This document shows positions 51,139 through 59,640 of a DNA stretch of 64,000 bases, piece by piece; position 1 is the first letter of the stretch, and each line of letters opens with the position of its first letter. The position numbers were made by a program, and so were the translations under genes. Source of the stretch: KBS-83 sp051025295 (lineage in GTDB: Bacteria; Acidobacteriota; Terriglobia; Terriglobales; Acidobacteriaceae); NCBI GenBank assembly GCA_051025295.1, contig JBMGJV010000020.1. The stretch is one strand, 5' to 3'. The notes beneath the pieces were generated by a model that had not been told where the DNA came from, did no database searches, and saw nothing but the letters and a program-made list of their open reading frames with translations.

Positions 51139-52365
51139 ATGAAGAAGCACTGGAACGACAACCCGCGCACGGACGAGGACGACGCCGGACTCCTGCCGCA
51201 GCAGGTCTGCGTGCCGGCACATCTGCGCATCGGCACGGTCGACGTGCGGCCGGCCACGGTGCTCGCCCCCATGGCCGGGGTGACGGATACCATCTTCCGT
51301 CGCTTCATCCGCAATGCCAGCCTGTTCACGCCTGCTGCCGACAGCACCGCCACCGTCGACACGGCGATCACGAACCAGCAGTCCGGCTGCGGCCTGATCA
51401 TGACCGAGTTCACCTCGGCCGACGGGCTCTCCCGCATGCGCGAGGCGAAGCGCAAGCGTTACCTCACCTACTACGAAGACGAGCACCCGATCGCGGCACA
51501 GCTCTTCGGCTCCGATCCGCGCACGCTTGCCGAGGCCGCGCGCATCGTCCAGGACGCCGGCTTCGACGTCGTCGACCTGAACCTCGGCTGCCCGGCCAAG
51601 CGCGTCGTCGCCTGCAATGGCGGCTCGGGCCTGCTTCGCGATCTGCCGCTCATCGCGCGCATCTTCGAGGCAGTGCGCAGCGCCGTGTCGATTCCCTTTA
51701 CCGTAAAGTTCCGCCTCGGCTGGAACGATGACAACATCGTCTGCGTGCCGCTCGCGCGCCTTGTGCAGGAGAGCGGCCTCAACGCCGTCGCGCTGCACGC
51801 CCGCACGCGTGAGCAGGGCTACTCCGGCGACGCCCGCTGGGAGCACATCGCCGCCGTCAAGGCTGCCGTCTCGATTCCAGTGATCGGCAACGGCGACATC
51901 CGCACGCCCGAGGACGCCGTTCGCATGGTTGACGAGACGGGCTGCGACGCCGTCATGATCGGCCGCGCCGCACCGGCCAATCCGTGGATCTTCCGCCAAA
52001 TCGCGCAGTACACGGCGACCGGCCGCTATGACATGCCGACCGAGCTTGATCGCTACCGCATGATCCACACCTACTTCACCATGCTGCTCGCCGAGGGGCA
52101 CTGGCACTCCGCCGGCTCCGAGGAGAAGAACATCGAGGCAGCCAAGGCCTGCCGCGAAGGCGCAGGCAAGATGAAGCAGTTTGCGTCCTGGTTCACGCAT
52201 GGGGTGCCCGGCGGCGGAGCGCTCCGCAAAACCATCTACGAAGTGCGCAGCGGCCCCGCGATCCTCGCCGCCGTCGAGCAGTTCTTCGCGCAGCGCTTCG
52301 ACACACACGCGGCCCTCGCTTCAACCGTCGCCGACACAGCCCCGCCCGAGCCCGCGCTGGTTTAG
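51139..52365 (+). CDS. tRNA-dihydrouridine synthase (Dus family)
   Basis: FMN-dependent reductase of tRNA uridines. The 408 residues show VLAPMAGVTDTIFRRF, NLGCPAKRVV (Cys151, family signature) and the phosphate-binding NGDIRTPEDAVRMV and GRAAPANPWIFRQI. Between the first two motifs is an insertion (FTPAADSTATVDTAITNQQ) seen in acidobacterial members. DusB-like by overall pattern, but I leave the symbol open. No good ribosome-binding site precedes the ATG at 51139. Its TAG overlaps the convergent gene's stop. Confidence 0.92.
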   Translation: MKKHWNDNPRTDEDDAGLLPQQVCVPAHLRIGTVDVRPATVLAPMAGVTDTIFRRFIRNASLFTPAADSTATVDTAITNQQSGCGLIMTEFTSADGLSRMREAKRKRYLTYYEDEHPIAAQLFGSDPRTLAEAARIVQDAGFDVVDLNLGCPAKRVVACNGGSGLLRDLPLIARIFEAVRSAVSIPFTVKFRLGWNDDNIVCVPLARLVQESGLNAVALHARTREQGYSGDARWEHIAAVKAAVSIPVIGNGDIRTPEDAVRMVDETGCDAVMIGRAAPANPWIFRQIAQYTATGRYDMPTELDRYRMIHTYFTMLLAEGHWHSAGSEEKNIEAAKACREGAGKMKQFASWFTHGVPGGGALRKTIYEVRSGPAILAAVEQFFAQRFDTHAALASTVADTAPPEPALV

Positions 52366-53948
52366 GTCACCGGCGCGGTCTCCCGCCGCTTGCGCCAGAT
52401 CACTTCGAGCGACCTGCGCCACTGCTCACCGACCGCAATCAGCCGCCACTCGATTTCGGGCGACACATACTTCAGCACCGTCTCGGTCGCCGGGTGAACG
52501 CGCAGCGCCGGAGCCACAAAATACAGCAGTGGTGACGACTCCGTGAGTCCCATCCCGGGAAAGTACCCCGAGCGCGTGAAGTCGTTCGCCCCGTCCGCCG
52601 CGCGCGACTGCGCCGTGCGATGCACCCGAATCCAGTAGTCGAGCCCCTGCAACACCATGTGCAGGTCCTCGTCCGCCTTGACCTCGATCACCGCCAATCG
52701 TCCACTCCGTGTCACCGCGAGCAGGTCCAGCATGCCGCGGTCGCGCGCAGCAAACGCCGGCACCTGCCGATACACCGGCTTCGCCAGCAGCGACGGCTCG
52801 ATCTCCGGCAGAGCCTGCATCAGCCGCCCCTCCAGCCAGCGCTCCGGCTGCATGCGGTAGAGCGGATCGTTCCCGCTGCCGGCAGGATGGCGGCTCGCGA
52901 ACAGGCGGGCTGTCAGCTCGCGCAGCAGCGGCGCCGTGTCCTCATTCAGCTCTGTCTCGCTCGGCCCGGCGCCAAAGGTGATGCGATCCTGTCGCGTGAA
53001 TGCGCCCGGAGCAAGACCATGCTGCACACGCGCAAACTCGAGGCCATACAAGGAGAGCCCCACCCGCGCTGCGCTGTGCACGCGCTGCTCCACCGCCGCA
53101 CGCGCGCCCTCCGGCACCAGTTGCAGCACCTGTCCGATGCTGGCCCCGAGCCGCTCGAGCGCGGACGACGGGTCGACGTTCTGCAGCAGCCGCATCTCGA
53201 GATTGCCGTTGCGGCCCGGCTCCACTGGCTCGAGCGATTCGGCATGTGGATCGCAGGTCCACAGCTCATATTTGGCGAGCGCCGGATTCAGCCAGCCGAG
53301 CCTTGCCTCGGTCACCGCGCTGGTGCCCTCGGGCACGATCAGCCGTAGCCCTTCCACATGCCGGCGCGGACCGCTCCGCGCGCGGCAGTGGTCCAGCCAC
53401 AACAGCCCGAGCGTCAGGATTCCGTCGATCGTCGCCGGCGTCTCCTCCGCATTCACCGCGATCAGCGCCCATGCGCTCTGTCCGCGCACCAGCAGCCCCC
53501 GCGCATACGCCGGGCCGAAGCTGCGCTCGAGATCCATCGAACTGCGCAGCCCTTCGAGCATCCAGTCGCCAAAGACGCGCGGCAGCAGGTGCTCCAGTTG
53601 TCTGAGATAGCGCGTCCGCACTGCTGTCCTGGCAGACGGCGTGCGCTGGTCGCGGTCCGCGAGCAGGTGCAAAATCTGGGGTCGCGTCTGCCCGAAGCGC
53701 CGCACCTCCAGCCGCAGCGCATCCTTGCGCACATCCACGCCCGTCACCGTGCGGACGATGTTGCGCTCCTCCGACCAGAGCTGCAGCACACACCGCCCGT
53801 GCTCGGCGCTAAGCGCGTACTGTGTGTCGCGCATGTCGAAAAGCACGCGACCATCTTCGAGGATGGCGGCATGCGGATGGTCGGCGAGAAACTCCTCGAG
53901 GTGTTGCGCGAGCTCAGACGCGCTCAGATCGCTGACGATAGGCGGCAT
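52362..53948 (-). CDS. Conserved protein with C-terminal PD-(D/E)XK nuclease-like domain
   Basis: A protein of about 528 residues (or 535 from a GTG at 53969). The C-terminal part has GMLDLLAVTRSGRLAVIEVK and ADEDLHMVLQGLDYWIRV, the Asp and E-x-K of a PD-(D/E)XK nuclease as in NucS-like proteins. The first 350 residues contain no recognised motif. I recall similar conserved proteins in Acidobacteria but no characterised member. Could act in DNA repair or defence. No operon partner; convergent with dus. Confidence 0.68.
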   Translation of the reverse strand: MPPIVSDLSASELAQHLEEFLADHPHAAILEDGRVLFDMRDTQYALSAEHGRCVLQLWSEERNIVRTVTGVDVRKDALRLEVRRFGQTRPQILHLLADRDQRTPSARTAVRTRYLRQLEHLLPRVFGDWMLEGLRSSMDLERSFGPAYARGLLVRGQSAWALIAVNAEETPATIDGILTLGLLWLDHCRARSGPRRHVEGLRLIVPEGTSAVTEARLGWLNPALAKYELWTCDPHAESLEPVEPGRNGNLEMRLLQNVDPSSALERLGASIGQVLQLVPEGARAAVEQRVHSAARVGLSLYGLEFARVQHGLAPGAFTRQDRITFGAGPSETELNEDTAPLLRELTARLFASRHPAGSGNDPLYRMQPERWLEGRLMQALPEIEPSLLAKPVYRQVPAFAARDRGMLDLLAVTRSGRLAVIEVKADEDLHMVLQGLDYWIRVHRTAQSRAADGANDFTRSGYFPGMGLTESSPLLYFVAPALRVHPATETVLKYVSPEIEWRLIAVGEQWRRSLEVIWRKRRETAPVT

Positions 53949-54008
53949 CGGCCACAGTGTCTGCGACACAAGGGGTAGAGCGGAATGCCACGAACCGGGA
54001 TGTGCGGC

Positions 54009-54542
54009 TTAGCGCGGCACCGCGCGGGCATGCGCCAGGTGATGGCGGCAGTGCCATGCATACCGCAGCGTCACCTGCTCGACGCGCTCCGGCCCGTTCT
54101 CCGGATGATGGAAGCCGCGCGCCCACTGCTCCGGGGTGAGCGAGCGCAGCAGATAGACCAGCCGTCCGTGCACGCCATTCAGGATGTCCAGAGACAGTTC
54201 TACCGGCGCATTGGCCGCATCCGCCAGCCGCGCCCACTGCTCCTGATCGTAGGGAGTGATGGTCGGCCAATCCTCGGCCAGCGCCATCCGGATGCGTGCG
54301 GAGGCCTGCTGGTGGCTGTCCGAGGTGTGATGCACCAGCGTGCGCAACGTCCAGCCGCCCGGACGGTACGGATGCTCGAGGGCCGCAGGGCCGCGCTGCT
54401 CGACCTCCTGCCGCAGCAGCGCGGGAAAGACAGCCAACGTTTCCACCGCCGCGGCGCGCTCCGCCGGGCTTACCTCGGCGGGCGTCGTGAAGCGCCCTAC
54501 CGGGTAGCGCAACTGCTCCAGATCCTGCTCTGCCGTCGTCAT
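54009..54542 (-). CDS. DinB/YfiT-like putative metal-dependent hydrolase
   Basis: A 177-residue four-helix-bundle protein: LRTLVHHTSDSHQQASARIR gives one His ligand and RYAWHCRHHLAHA gives the H-x3-H pair, the DinB/YfiT metal site. YfiT-like proteins are uncharacterised; related ones are bacillithiol S-transferases. The ATG at 54542 is 6 bases after a TATGGT box; the open frame reaches to 54569. Divergent from tldD. Confidence 0.85.
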   Translation of the reverse strand: MTTAEQDLEQLRYPVGRFTTPAEVSPAERAAAVETLAVFPALLRQEVEQRGPAALEHPYRPGGWTLRTLVHHTSDSHQQASARIRMALAEDWPTITPYDQEQWARLADAANAPVELSLDILNGVHGRLVYLLRSLTPEQWARGFHHPENGPERVEQVTLRYAWHCRHHLAHARAVPR

Positions 54543-54548
54543 GGCAGG

Positions 54549-54554
54549 ACCATA
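54549..54554 (-). promoter_or_regulatory. -10 box TATGGT abutting the DinB-like gene
   Basis: On the minus strand TATGGT is followed by CCTGCC and the ATG at 54542, without a Shine-Dalgarno. Confidence 0.5.
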
Positions 54555-54635
54555 CCACGGAAGGTTCATGTCATTTCAAGGCTGGACCGACGCGGCTGAA
54601 GCCTACAATCGGGCCAGATCATCCAATAGCCATCC

Positions 54636-56098
54636 ATGACATCTCCGCAGACGATCAGCCCCGCCGTCGCCGATCACCGGCAGTACTTCTTCCAGACCTT
54701 CGGGATCACCGAGCGATTGCTTGAGCGCTGTCTCGGCGAGGCGCTCTCCGCTGGCGGCGACTACGCCGACCTCTACTTCGAATCGATCGCCTCCACCTCG
54801 ATTGGCCTCGATGAGTCGCTGGTCAAATCCGCGAACCAGGGGCTGAGCGCCGGGTGTGGCGTGCGCGTGGTCGCGGGTGAGCGCACCGGCTACGCCTATA
54901 CCGACGACCTCTCCGCCGATCGCCTGCTGCGTGCCGCACGCACGGCAGCTCTGATCGCCAGCGGCCCCGCCAAGCAGCAGGTCGCGGGCTTCCGCGAGAA
55001 CCCGCAGCAGAGTCTCTATCCCGTGCTCGCGCCCGAGGCCGACGCCGACATCACTCCGAAGCTCGAGTTGCTGCAGCGCGCCGATGCAGCGCCCGCGCCG
55101 CCGATCCGCGCATCGTGCAGGTCCGCGCCAGCTTTGCCGACGAGGTGCGCCGCATCCTGATCGCTGCGTCCGACGGCACCTTCGCCGCCGACACCCAGCC
55201 GCTCGCCCGGTTCAGCGTCTTCGTCATCGCTAAAGAGGGCGTCAACACTGCCCGCGGCAGCTCCGGCGGCGGCGGTCGTGTCGAACTCGACTACTTCCTC
55301 ACCGAAAAGACCCCCGAGAGCTTCGCGCGCGAAGCCACGCGCCAGGCGATCCTGCAGTTGAACGCCGTGCCCGCACCCGCCGGCGAGATGGAAGTCGTGC
55401 TCGGCCCGGGCTGGCCCGGCGTGCTGCTGCATGAAGCCGTCGGCCATGGCCTCGAAGCCGACTTCAACCGCAAGGGCACCTCTGCGTTTACCGGCCTGAT
55501 CGGCCAGTCCGTCGCGTCATCGAAGGTCACGGTGGTCGACAACGGCCGCATGCCCAACCGCCGCGGCTCGCTCAACGTCGATGACGAGGGCTCGCCGACG
55601 CAAGAGACGGTGCTGATCGAGAACGGGATCCTCAAGGGCTACATGAGCGACAAGCTCTCCTCGCGCCTGATGGGCATTCCGGAGACAGGCAACTGCCGCC
55701 GCGAGAGCTACCAGGCCGTCCCCATGCCGCGTATGACGAACACCTACATGCTGGCCGGTGAGGACGATCCCGCGGACATCCTGCGCTCGGTCAAGCGTGG
55801 CCTCTACGCCGTGAACTTCGGCGGCGGCCAGGTCGACATCACCAGCGGCAAGTTCGTCTTCTCCGCATCCGAGGCCTACCTGATCGAGGATGGAAAGATC
55901 ACCGCACCGGTGAAGGACGCAACGCTGATCGGCAACGGTCCCGAGGCGCTCAAGTACGTATCCATGGTGGGTCACGATCTTCGCCTCGATGAGGGCATCG
56001 GCACCTGCGGCAAGGAAGGCCAGAGCGTGCCCGTCGGCGTCGGCATGCCGACGATCAAGCTTGACCGCATGGTCGTGGGCGGAACGGCGGCACGATGA
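54636..56098 (+). pseudogene. tldD: Metalloprotease TldD, interrupted by a one-base frameshift
   Basis: TldD partners TldE to degrade peptides and mature microcins. The first frame holds the N-terminal domain (LLERCLGEALSAGGDYADLY, VRVVAGERTGYAYTDDL). The second frame (to 56098) has VRASFADEVRRILIAASDGT, then HEAVGHGLEADF, the HExxxH metal site, and GEDDPADILRSVKRGLYAVNF. Adding one base between 55085 and 55088 joins the halves as ARAADPRIVQVR, giving a normal protein of about 487 residues. All other features are intact, so either the break is recent or it is a sequence error. ATGA overlap with tldE. Confidence 0.88.
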
Positions 56099-57486
56099 GC
56101 ACGACCCTCACCGCCGCTCCCCCTGCCTCCGGCCAGACGCTGCGCCCGGAGCTTGCGCTCGAACTCGTGGAGCGCGCCCGCACGGCCGGCGCCACGGAAT
56201 GTGAGGTCATCCTCTACGAAGGTGACGAATTCGAAGCCCTCGTCCGCAAGGGAGAAGTCGAGCGGCTGAAGGAGTCCGGTTCGCGTGCCGCCGGCATCCG
56301 CGTCTTTGTTGGCGCGCGCGCCGCCTCCACCTCGACCAGCGATCTGTCTCCGGCCGGACTCGAGCGACTCGTCACCGGCGCAGTGACCTTAGCCCGCGTC
56401 ACCTCGGAGGACCCCTTCGCCGGGCTGCCCGATCCCACCAGCTTCGGCAAGCTCGACGGCGACCTGAAGCTGTTCTCGGACGACATCGACGCGCTGCCCC
56501 CGGCCGAGCGCATCGCGCTCGCGCGCCGCGCGGATGAGGCCTGCTTCGCCGCCGACCCGCGCATCACCAACAGCCGCGGCGGCTCCTACGATGCCGGCAC
56601 CGGCCACAAGATCCTCGCCAACTCGCGCGGCTTTGTCGGCGAGTACCGCCGCTCCATCTGCTCCATCTCCGCCAGCCCGATTGCGCAAACGCCGGACGGC
56701 AAGATGCAGCGCGACTACTGGTACTCGAGCTCCCGCACAGCCAAGGCGCTCGACACGCCGGAGTCGATCGGTGCCGAAGCTGCACGCCGCACCCTGCGCC
56801 GCCTCGGCGCGCGCTCCGTGCCCACGCAGCAGGTTCCGGTGATCTTCGCGCCGGAGCTGGCCCGCTCCATCGTTGGCCATATCTTCGAAGCCGCCAACGG
56901 CTCGTCCATCTATCACCAATCCTCGTTCTTCACTGGCAAGCTCGGCGAGGTCGTCGCCAGCCCGGAGCTCACTATCGTCGACGACGGCACCATGGTTGGC
57001 GGCTTCGGCACCGCACCCTTTGACGGCGAAGGTCTGCCGACGCGGCGCACCGTGATCGTCGAGCGTGGCGTGCTCAGGAACTACCTGCTCAACACCTACA
57101 CCGCGCGCAAGCTCAGCATGCAGTCCACGGGCAACGCATCGCGCGGCCTCGCTGGTGCGCCCGGCATCGGTGCAGGCAATCTGTCGCTCGTCTCGTCTGC
57201 GCCGCAGCCCGCCGCCGCGATCCTCGCCGGCGTCAAGAGCGGCCTCTTCATCACGGAGCTGATCGGCCAGGGCGTCAACATGGTCACCGGCGACTACTCG
57301 CGCGGCGCCTCCGGCCTGTGGATCGAAAACGGCGAGCTCACCTACCCCGTCGAAGGCATCACCATCGCCGGCAATCTGCAGCAGATGTTCCGCAACATCG
57401 CCGCCGTCGGCGACGACCTCGTCTGGCGCAGCTCGGTCGCGGCGCCCACGCTGCGCATCGATGGGATGACGATCGCCGGGGCCTGA
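56095..57486 (+). CDS. pmbA: TldE/PmbA metallopeptidase subunit
   Basis: The non-catalytic-site partner of TldD. The 463 residues begin with ECEVILYEGDEFEALVRKGE and show the central SRGGSYDAGTGHKILANSRG and the C-terminal GLFITELIGQGVNMVTGDYS, GLWIENGELTYPVEGITIAG, IRIDGMTIAG-like motifs. No HExxxH is present, as in other PmbA proteins. Translated from an ATG overlapping the tldD stop, so expression would be affected if tldD is truly frameshifted. Intact. Confidence 0.94.
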   Translation: MSTTLTAAPPASGQTLRPELALELVERARTAGATECEVILYEGDEFEALVRKGEVERLKESGSRAAGIRVFVGARAASTSTSDLSPAGLERLVTGAVTLARVTSEDPFAGLPDPTSFGKLDGDLKLFSDDIDALPPAERIALARRADEACFAADPRITNSRGGSYDAGTGHKILANSRGFVGEYRRSICSISASPIAQTPDGKMQRDYWYSSSRTAKALDTPESIGAEAARRTLRRLGARSVPTQQVPVIFAPELARSIVGHIFEAANGSSIYHQSSFFTGKLGEVVASPELTIVDDGTMVGGFGTAPFDGEGLPTRRTVIVERGVLRNYLLNTYTARKLSMQSTGNASRGLAGAPGIGAGNLSLVSSAPQPAAAILAGVKSGLFITELIGQGVNMVTGDYSRGASGLWIENGELTYPVEGITIAGNLQQMFRNIAAVGDDLVWRSSVAAPTLRIDGMTIAGA

Positions 57487-57568
57487 CCAACGCGGGGCAT
57501 GACCCTCTCCGTCCGATAGGCTCACTCACGCCACGGCACTCCCGCAGAGATCGCGAGCACCCGGGCAG

Positions 57569-57574
57569 TAAAAT
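57569..57574 (+). promoter_or_regulatory. -10 box TAAAAT abutting the UvrC-like gene
   Basis: TAAAAT is followed by CAGCAG and the GTG at 57581, a 6-base gap with no Shine-Dalgarno. Confidence 0.55.
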
Positions 57575-57580
57575 CAGCAG

Positions 57581-58825
57581 GTGCTCGCGCATGTCATCCC
57601 GTTCGAGCCGGCGTGCGCCGCGGACGCGCTCGATGCCCTGCCGTCGACCCCAGCCGTCTTTGCGCTCGGCTTCGGCGAGCACCGCGAGCCCTATCTCGCC
57701 CGCACCCCCAACCTGCGCCGCCGCCTGCGTCGCGTTCTCGCGCCGGACAGCGGACAAACGCGCCGTCTGCAGCTTCTGCCCTTCGTCCGTGAGATCTCCT
57801 GGACGCCCTACGGCTCGGAGTTCGAAGCCGGCCTCCTGCTCTACCGCGCCCTCCGCAGCGTCTTCCCACGCGACCCCGCTACCGTTCGCAAGCGCCTCCG
57901 GCTGCGGCCGCCCACCTACCTCCGCATGTCGCTCGAGAATGACTTCCCGCGCCTCTTCGCGACCAACAAGTACGTGCGCAGCGCCATCGATCGCAGCTTC
58001 GGCCCTTTTCCCACGAGAGTCGCCGCCGAACGCGCCGCAGACACGGTGCTTGATCTCTTCCAGCTCCGTCGCTGCGTCGAAGACCTCGCGCCCTTCCCCG
58101 AGCACCCCGCCTGCCCCTACTTCGAGATGAAGAAGTGCCTCGCCCCGTGCAATCAGACCGCGACCCCGGAGCGTCATCGCGCTGAGGCCGATGCGGTGTT
58201 CACGGCATTGTGCACACATGGCCGCAGCCTGCTCGAGGATCTCGACCGCGCACGCACGGCCGCCTCGGAAGCGCTCGACTTCGAGACGGCCGCGGCAGTC
58301 CACCAGCGCTACACGCGCGTGGAGCAGTCCTTCGCGGAAGTGCCGGACGCCGTCCATCTGCTGGCGCAGCTCTCGGCCGTACTGGTCCAGCCCGCGACCG
58401 AGCCCGGCGATGTCGCGCTCTACCGGCTCACACCTGCCGGCCTCAGCGGCCCCGTCCCTTACAGCACGTTGGGCATGCGCCTGCACAATGAGCAGTCCGG
58501 CTCCTCGTCGCTCTACTCGCACCCGGTGGCGCTGGCGCCGGTACCGCTCGAGCCATCCGACGCCGCCGCGCCCGCGGACACGCTCGAGACGCGCCTGGAT
58601 CGCGCGCTCGCCGCCCTCGACAGCCCTGCCCCGAAGCTGAGCGCTCCCGAAATGGAAGACCACCTCGCGCTGTTCACGCGCTGGTGCTATCGCCCGGCGG
58701 CAAAGCGTACGGGCGAGGCGGTCTTCGCTGCCGAAGACGGCACCCTGCCCCAGAAGCCGCTGCTGCGTGCCATCTCTCGCGTCGCCCGCGCTGCGCTCAC
58801 GCGCGAGCCGGTCCCTGTCGCCTGA
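57581..58825 (+). CDS. UvrC-like protein with degenerate GIY-YIG domain
   Basis: A 414-residue protein related to the N-terminal half of excinuclease UvrC. The first domain reads AVFALGF (25-31) and PYLARTPNLRRRLRRVL, where GIY and YIG would be; only the Arg-rich helix is kept, so nuclease activity is doubtful. Next come the UvrC Cys cluster HPACPYFEMKKCLAPCNQT and a UVR-like helical pair (LEDLDRARTAASEALDFETA). The RNase-H-like second nuclease and the HhH repeats are absent. It is thus not a working UvrC. It has a GTG start directly after the TAAAAT box. Function unknown. Confidence 0.78.
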   Translation: MLAHVIPFEPACAADALDALPSTPAVFALGFGEHREPYLARTPNLRRRLRRVLAPDSGQTRRLQLLPFVREISWTPYGSEFEAGLLLYRALRSVFPRDPATVRKRLRLRPPTYLRMSLENDFPRLFATNKYVRSAIDRSFGPFPTRVAAERAADTVLDLFQLRRCVEDLAPFPEHPACPYFEMKKCLAPCNQTATPERHRAEADAVFTALCTHGRSLLEDLDRARTAASEALDFETAAAVHQRYTRVEQSFAEVPDAVHLLAQLSAVLVQPATEPGDVALYRLTPAGLSGPVPYSTLGMRLHNEQSGSSSLYSHPVALAPVPLEPSDAAAPADTLETRLDRALAALDSPAPKLSAPEMEDHLALFTRWCYRPAAKRTGEAVFAAEDGTLPQKPLLRAISRVARAALTREPVPVA

Positions 58826-58843
58826 GCCCCTGCCACCCGCTGA

Positions 58844-58849
58844 TACACT
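58844..58849 (+). promoter_or_regulatory. -10 box TACACT abutting rpe
   Basis: TACACT is followed by GACCAC and the GTG at 58856; no Shine-Dalgarno. Confidence 0.55.
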
Positions 58850-58855
58850 GACCAC

Positions 58856-59533
58856 GTGGTCGAACTGTTGCCATCGATCCTGTCGGCAGACTTCGCTCGC
58901 CTGGCAGACGCAGTCGCGGCAGCCGAGCGCGGCGGCGGCACCACCATTCACGTCGACGTGATGGACGGCCACTTCGTCCCCAATATCACCCTCGGTCCGC
59001 CGGTCGTGAAGTCGCTTCGCAAGGTCACCAGCCTGCCGCTCGACTGCCACCTCATGATCGAGAACCCGGATGACTTCATCCCCGCCTTTGCCGACGCCGG
59101 CGCGAACTGGATCGGCGTCCACTACGAGGCGTGCCGTCACCTGCACCGCACCATCGAGCACATCCGCGAGCACGGCATGGAGCCCGGCGTTGTCATCAAC
59201 CCGGCGACGCGCGTCGACCTGCTCTACGACGTGCTTCCCATGCTGCACCACGTGCTCGTGATGAGCGTGAACCCGGGCTTCGGCGGGCAGAAGTTCATCC
59301 CCTTCTCGCTCGACAAGATCCGCCGCCTGCGGGAGCTGCGGGCGGAGCGCAATCTCGGCTTCCGGATCGAGGTCGATGGCGGCGTGGCTCACAACACCGT
59401 GGCCTCGGTCGTCGAAGCAGGAGCGGAGCTACTCGTCGCCGGCAGTGCTGTCTTTGACGGTGGCGACCCGGTCCGCCAGGCGCGTGAGCTGCTGGACGCG
59501 GCGCGCTCGGCAGAGATGGCCGCGGCCCGGTAA
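58856..59533 (+). CDS. rpe: Ribulose-phosphate 3-epimerase
   Basis: Interconverts ribulose-5-P and xylulose-5-P in the pentose phosphate pathways. The 225 residues have SILSADFARL, VDVMDGHFVPNITLGPP (metal and catalytic Asp), CHLMIENPDDFI, VMSVNPGFGGQKFIP and EVDGGVAHNTV, all canonical. GTG start behind the TACACT box and no Shine-Dalgarno. The BamD-like gene follows after 107 bp. Confidence 0.96.
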   Translation: MVELLPSILSADFARLADAVAAAERGGGTTIHVDVMDGHFVPNITLGPPVVKSLRKVTSLPLDCHLMIENPDDFIPAFADAGANWIGVHYEACRHLHRTIEHIREHGMEPGVVINPATRVDLLYDVLPMLHHVLVMSVNPGFGGQKFIPFSLDKIRRLRELRAERNLGFRIEVDGGVAHNTVASVVEAGAELLVAGSAVFDGGDPVRQARELLDAARSAEMAAAR

Positions 59534-59640
59534 ACTATGTCGCAAGCAAACCCTGCCAGTCACAGCGCTCGCTCGCTTCCTCCTGTGTGCTCCACCCACA
59601 GGCTCCGGCGCTCTGGTCTGCACTGCTTTTGAGGTTGTTC

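Noticed and set aside
57359..59392. A 677-codon minus-strand open frame
   Set aside because: It is antisense to pmbA, the UvrC-like gene and rpe, which have firm motif support; composition is Arg/Gly/Val/Glu-rich shadow sequence.
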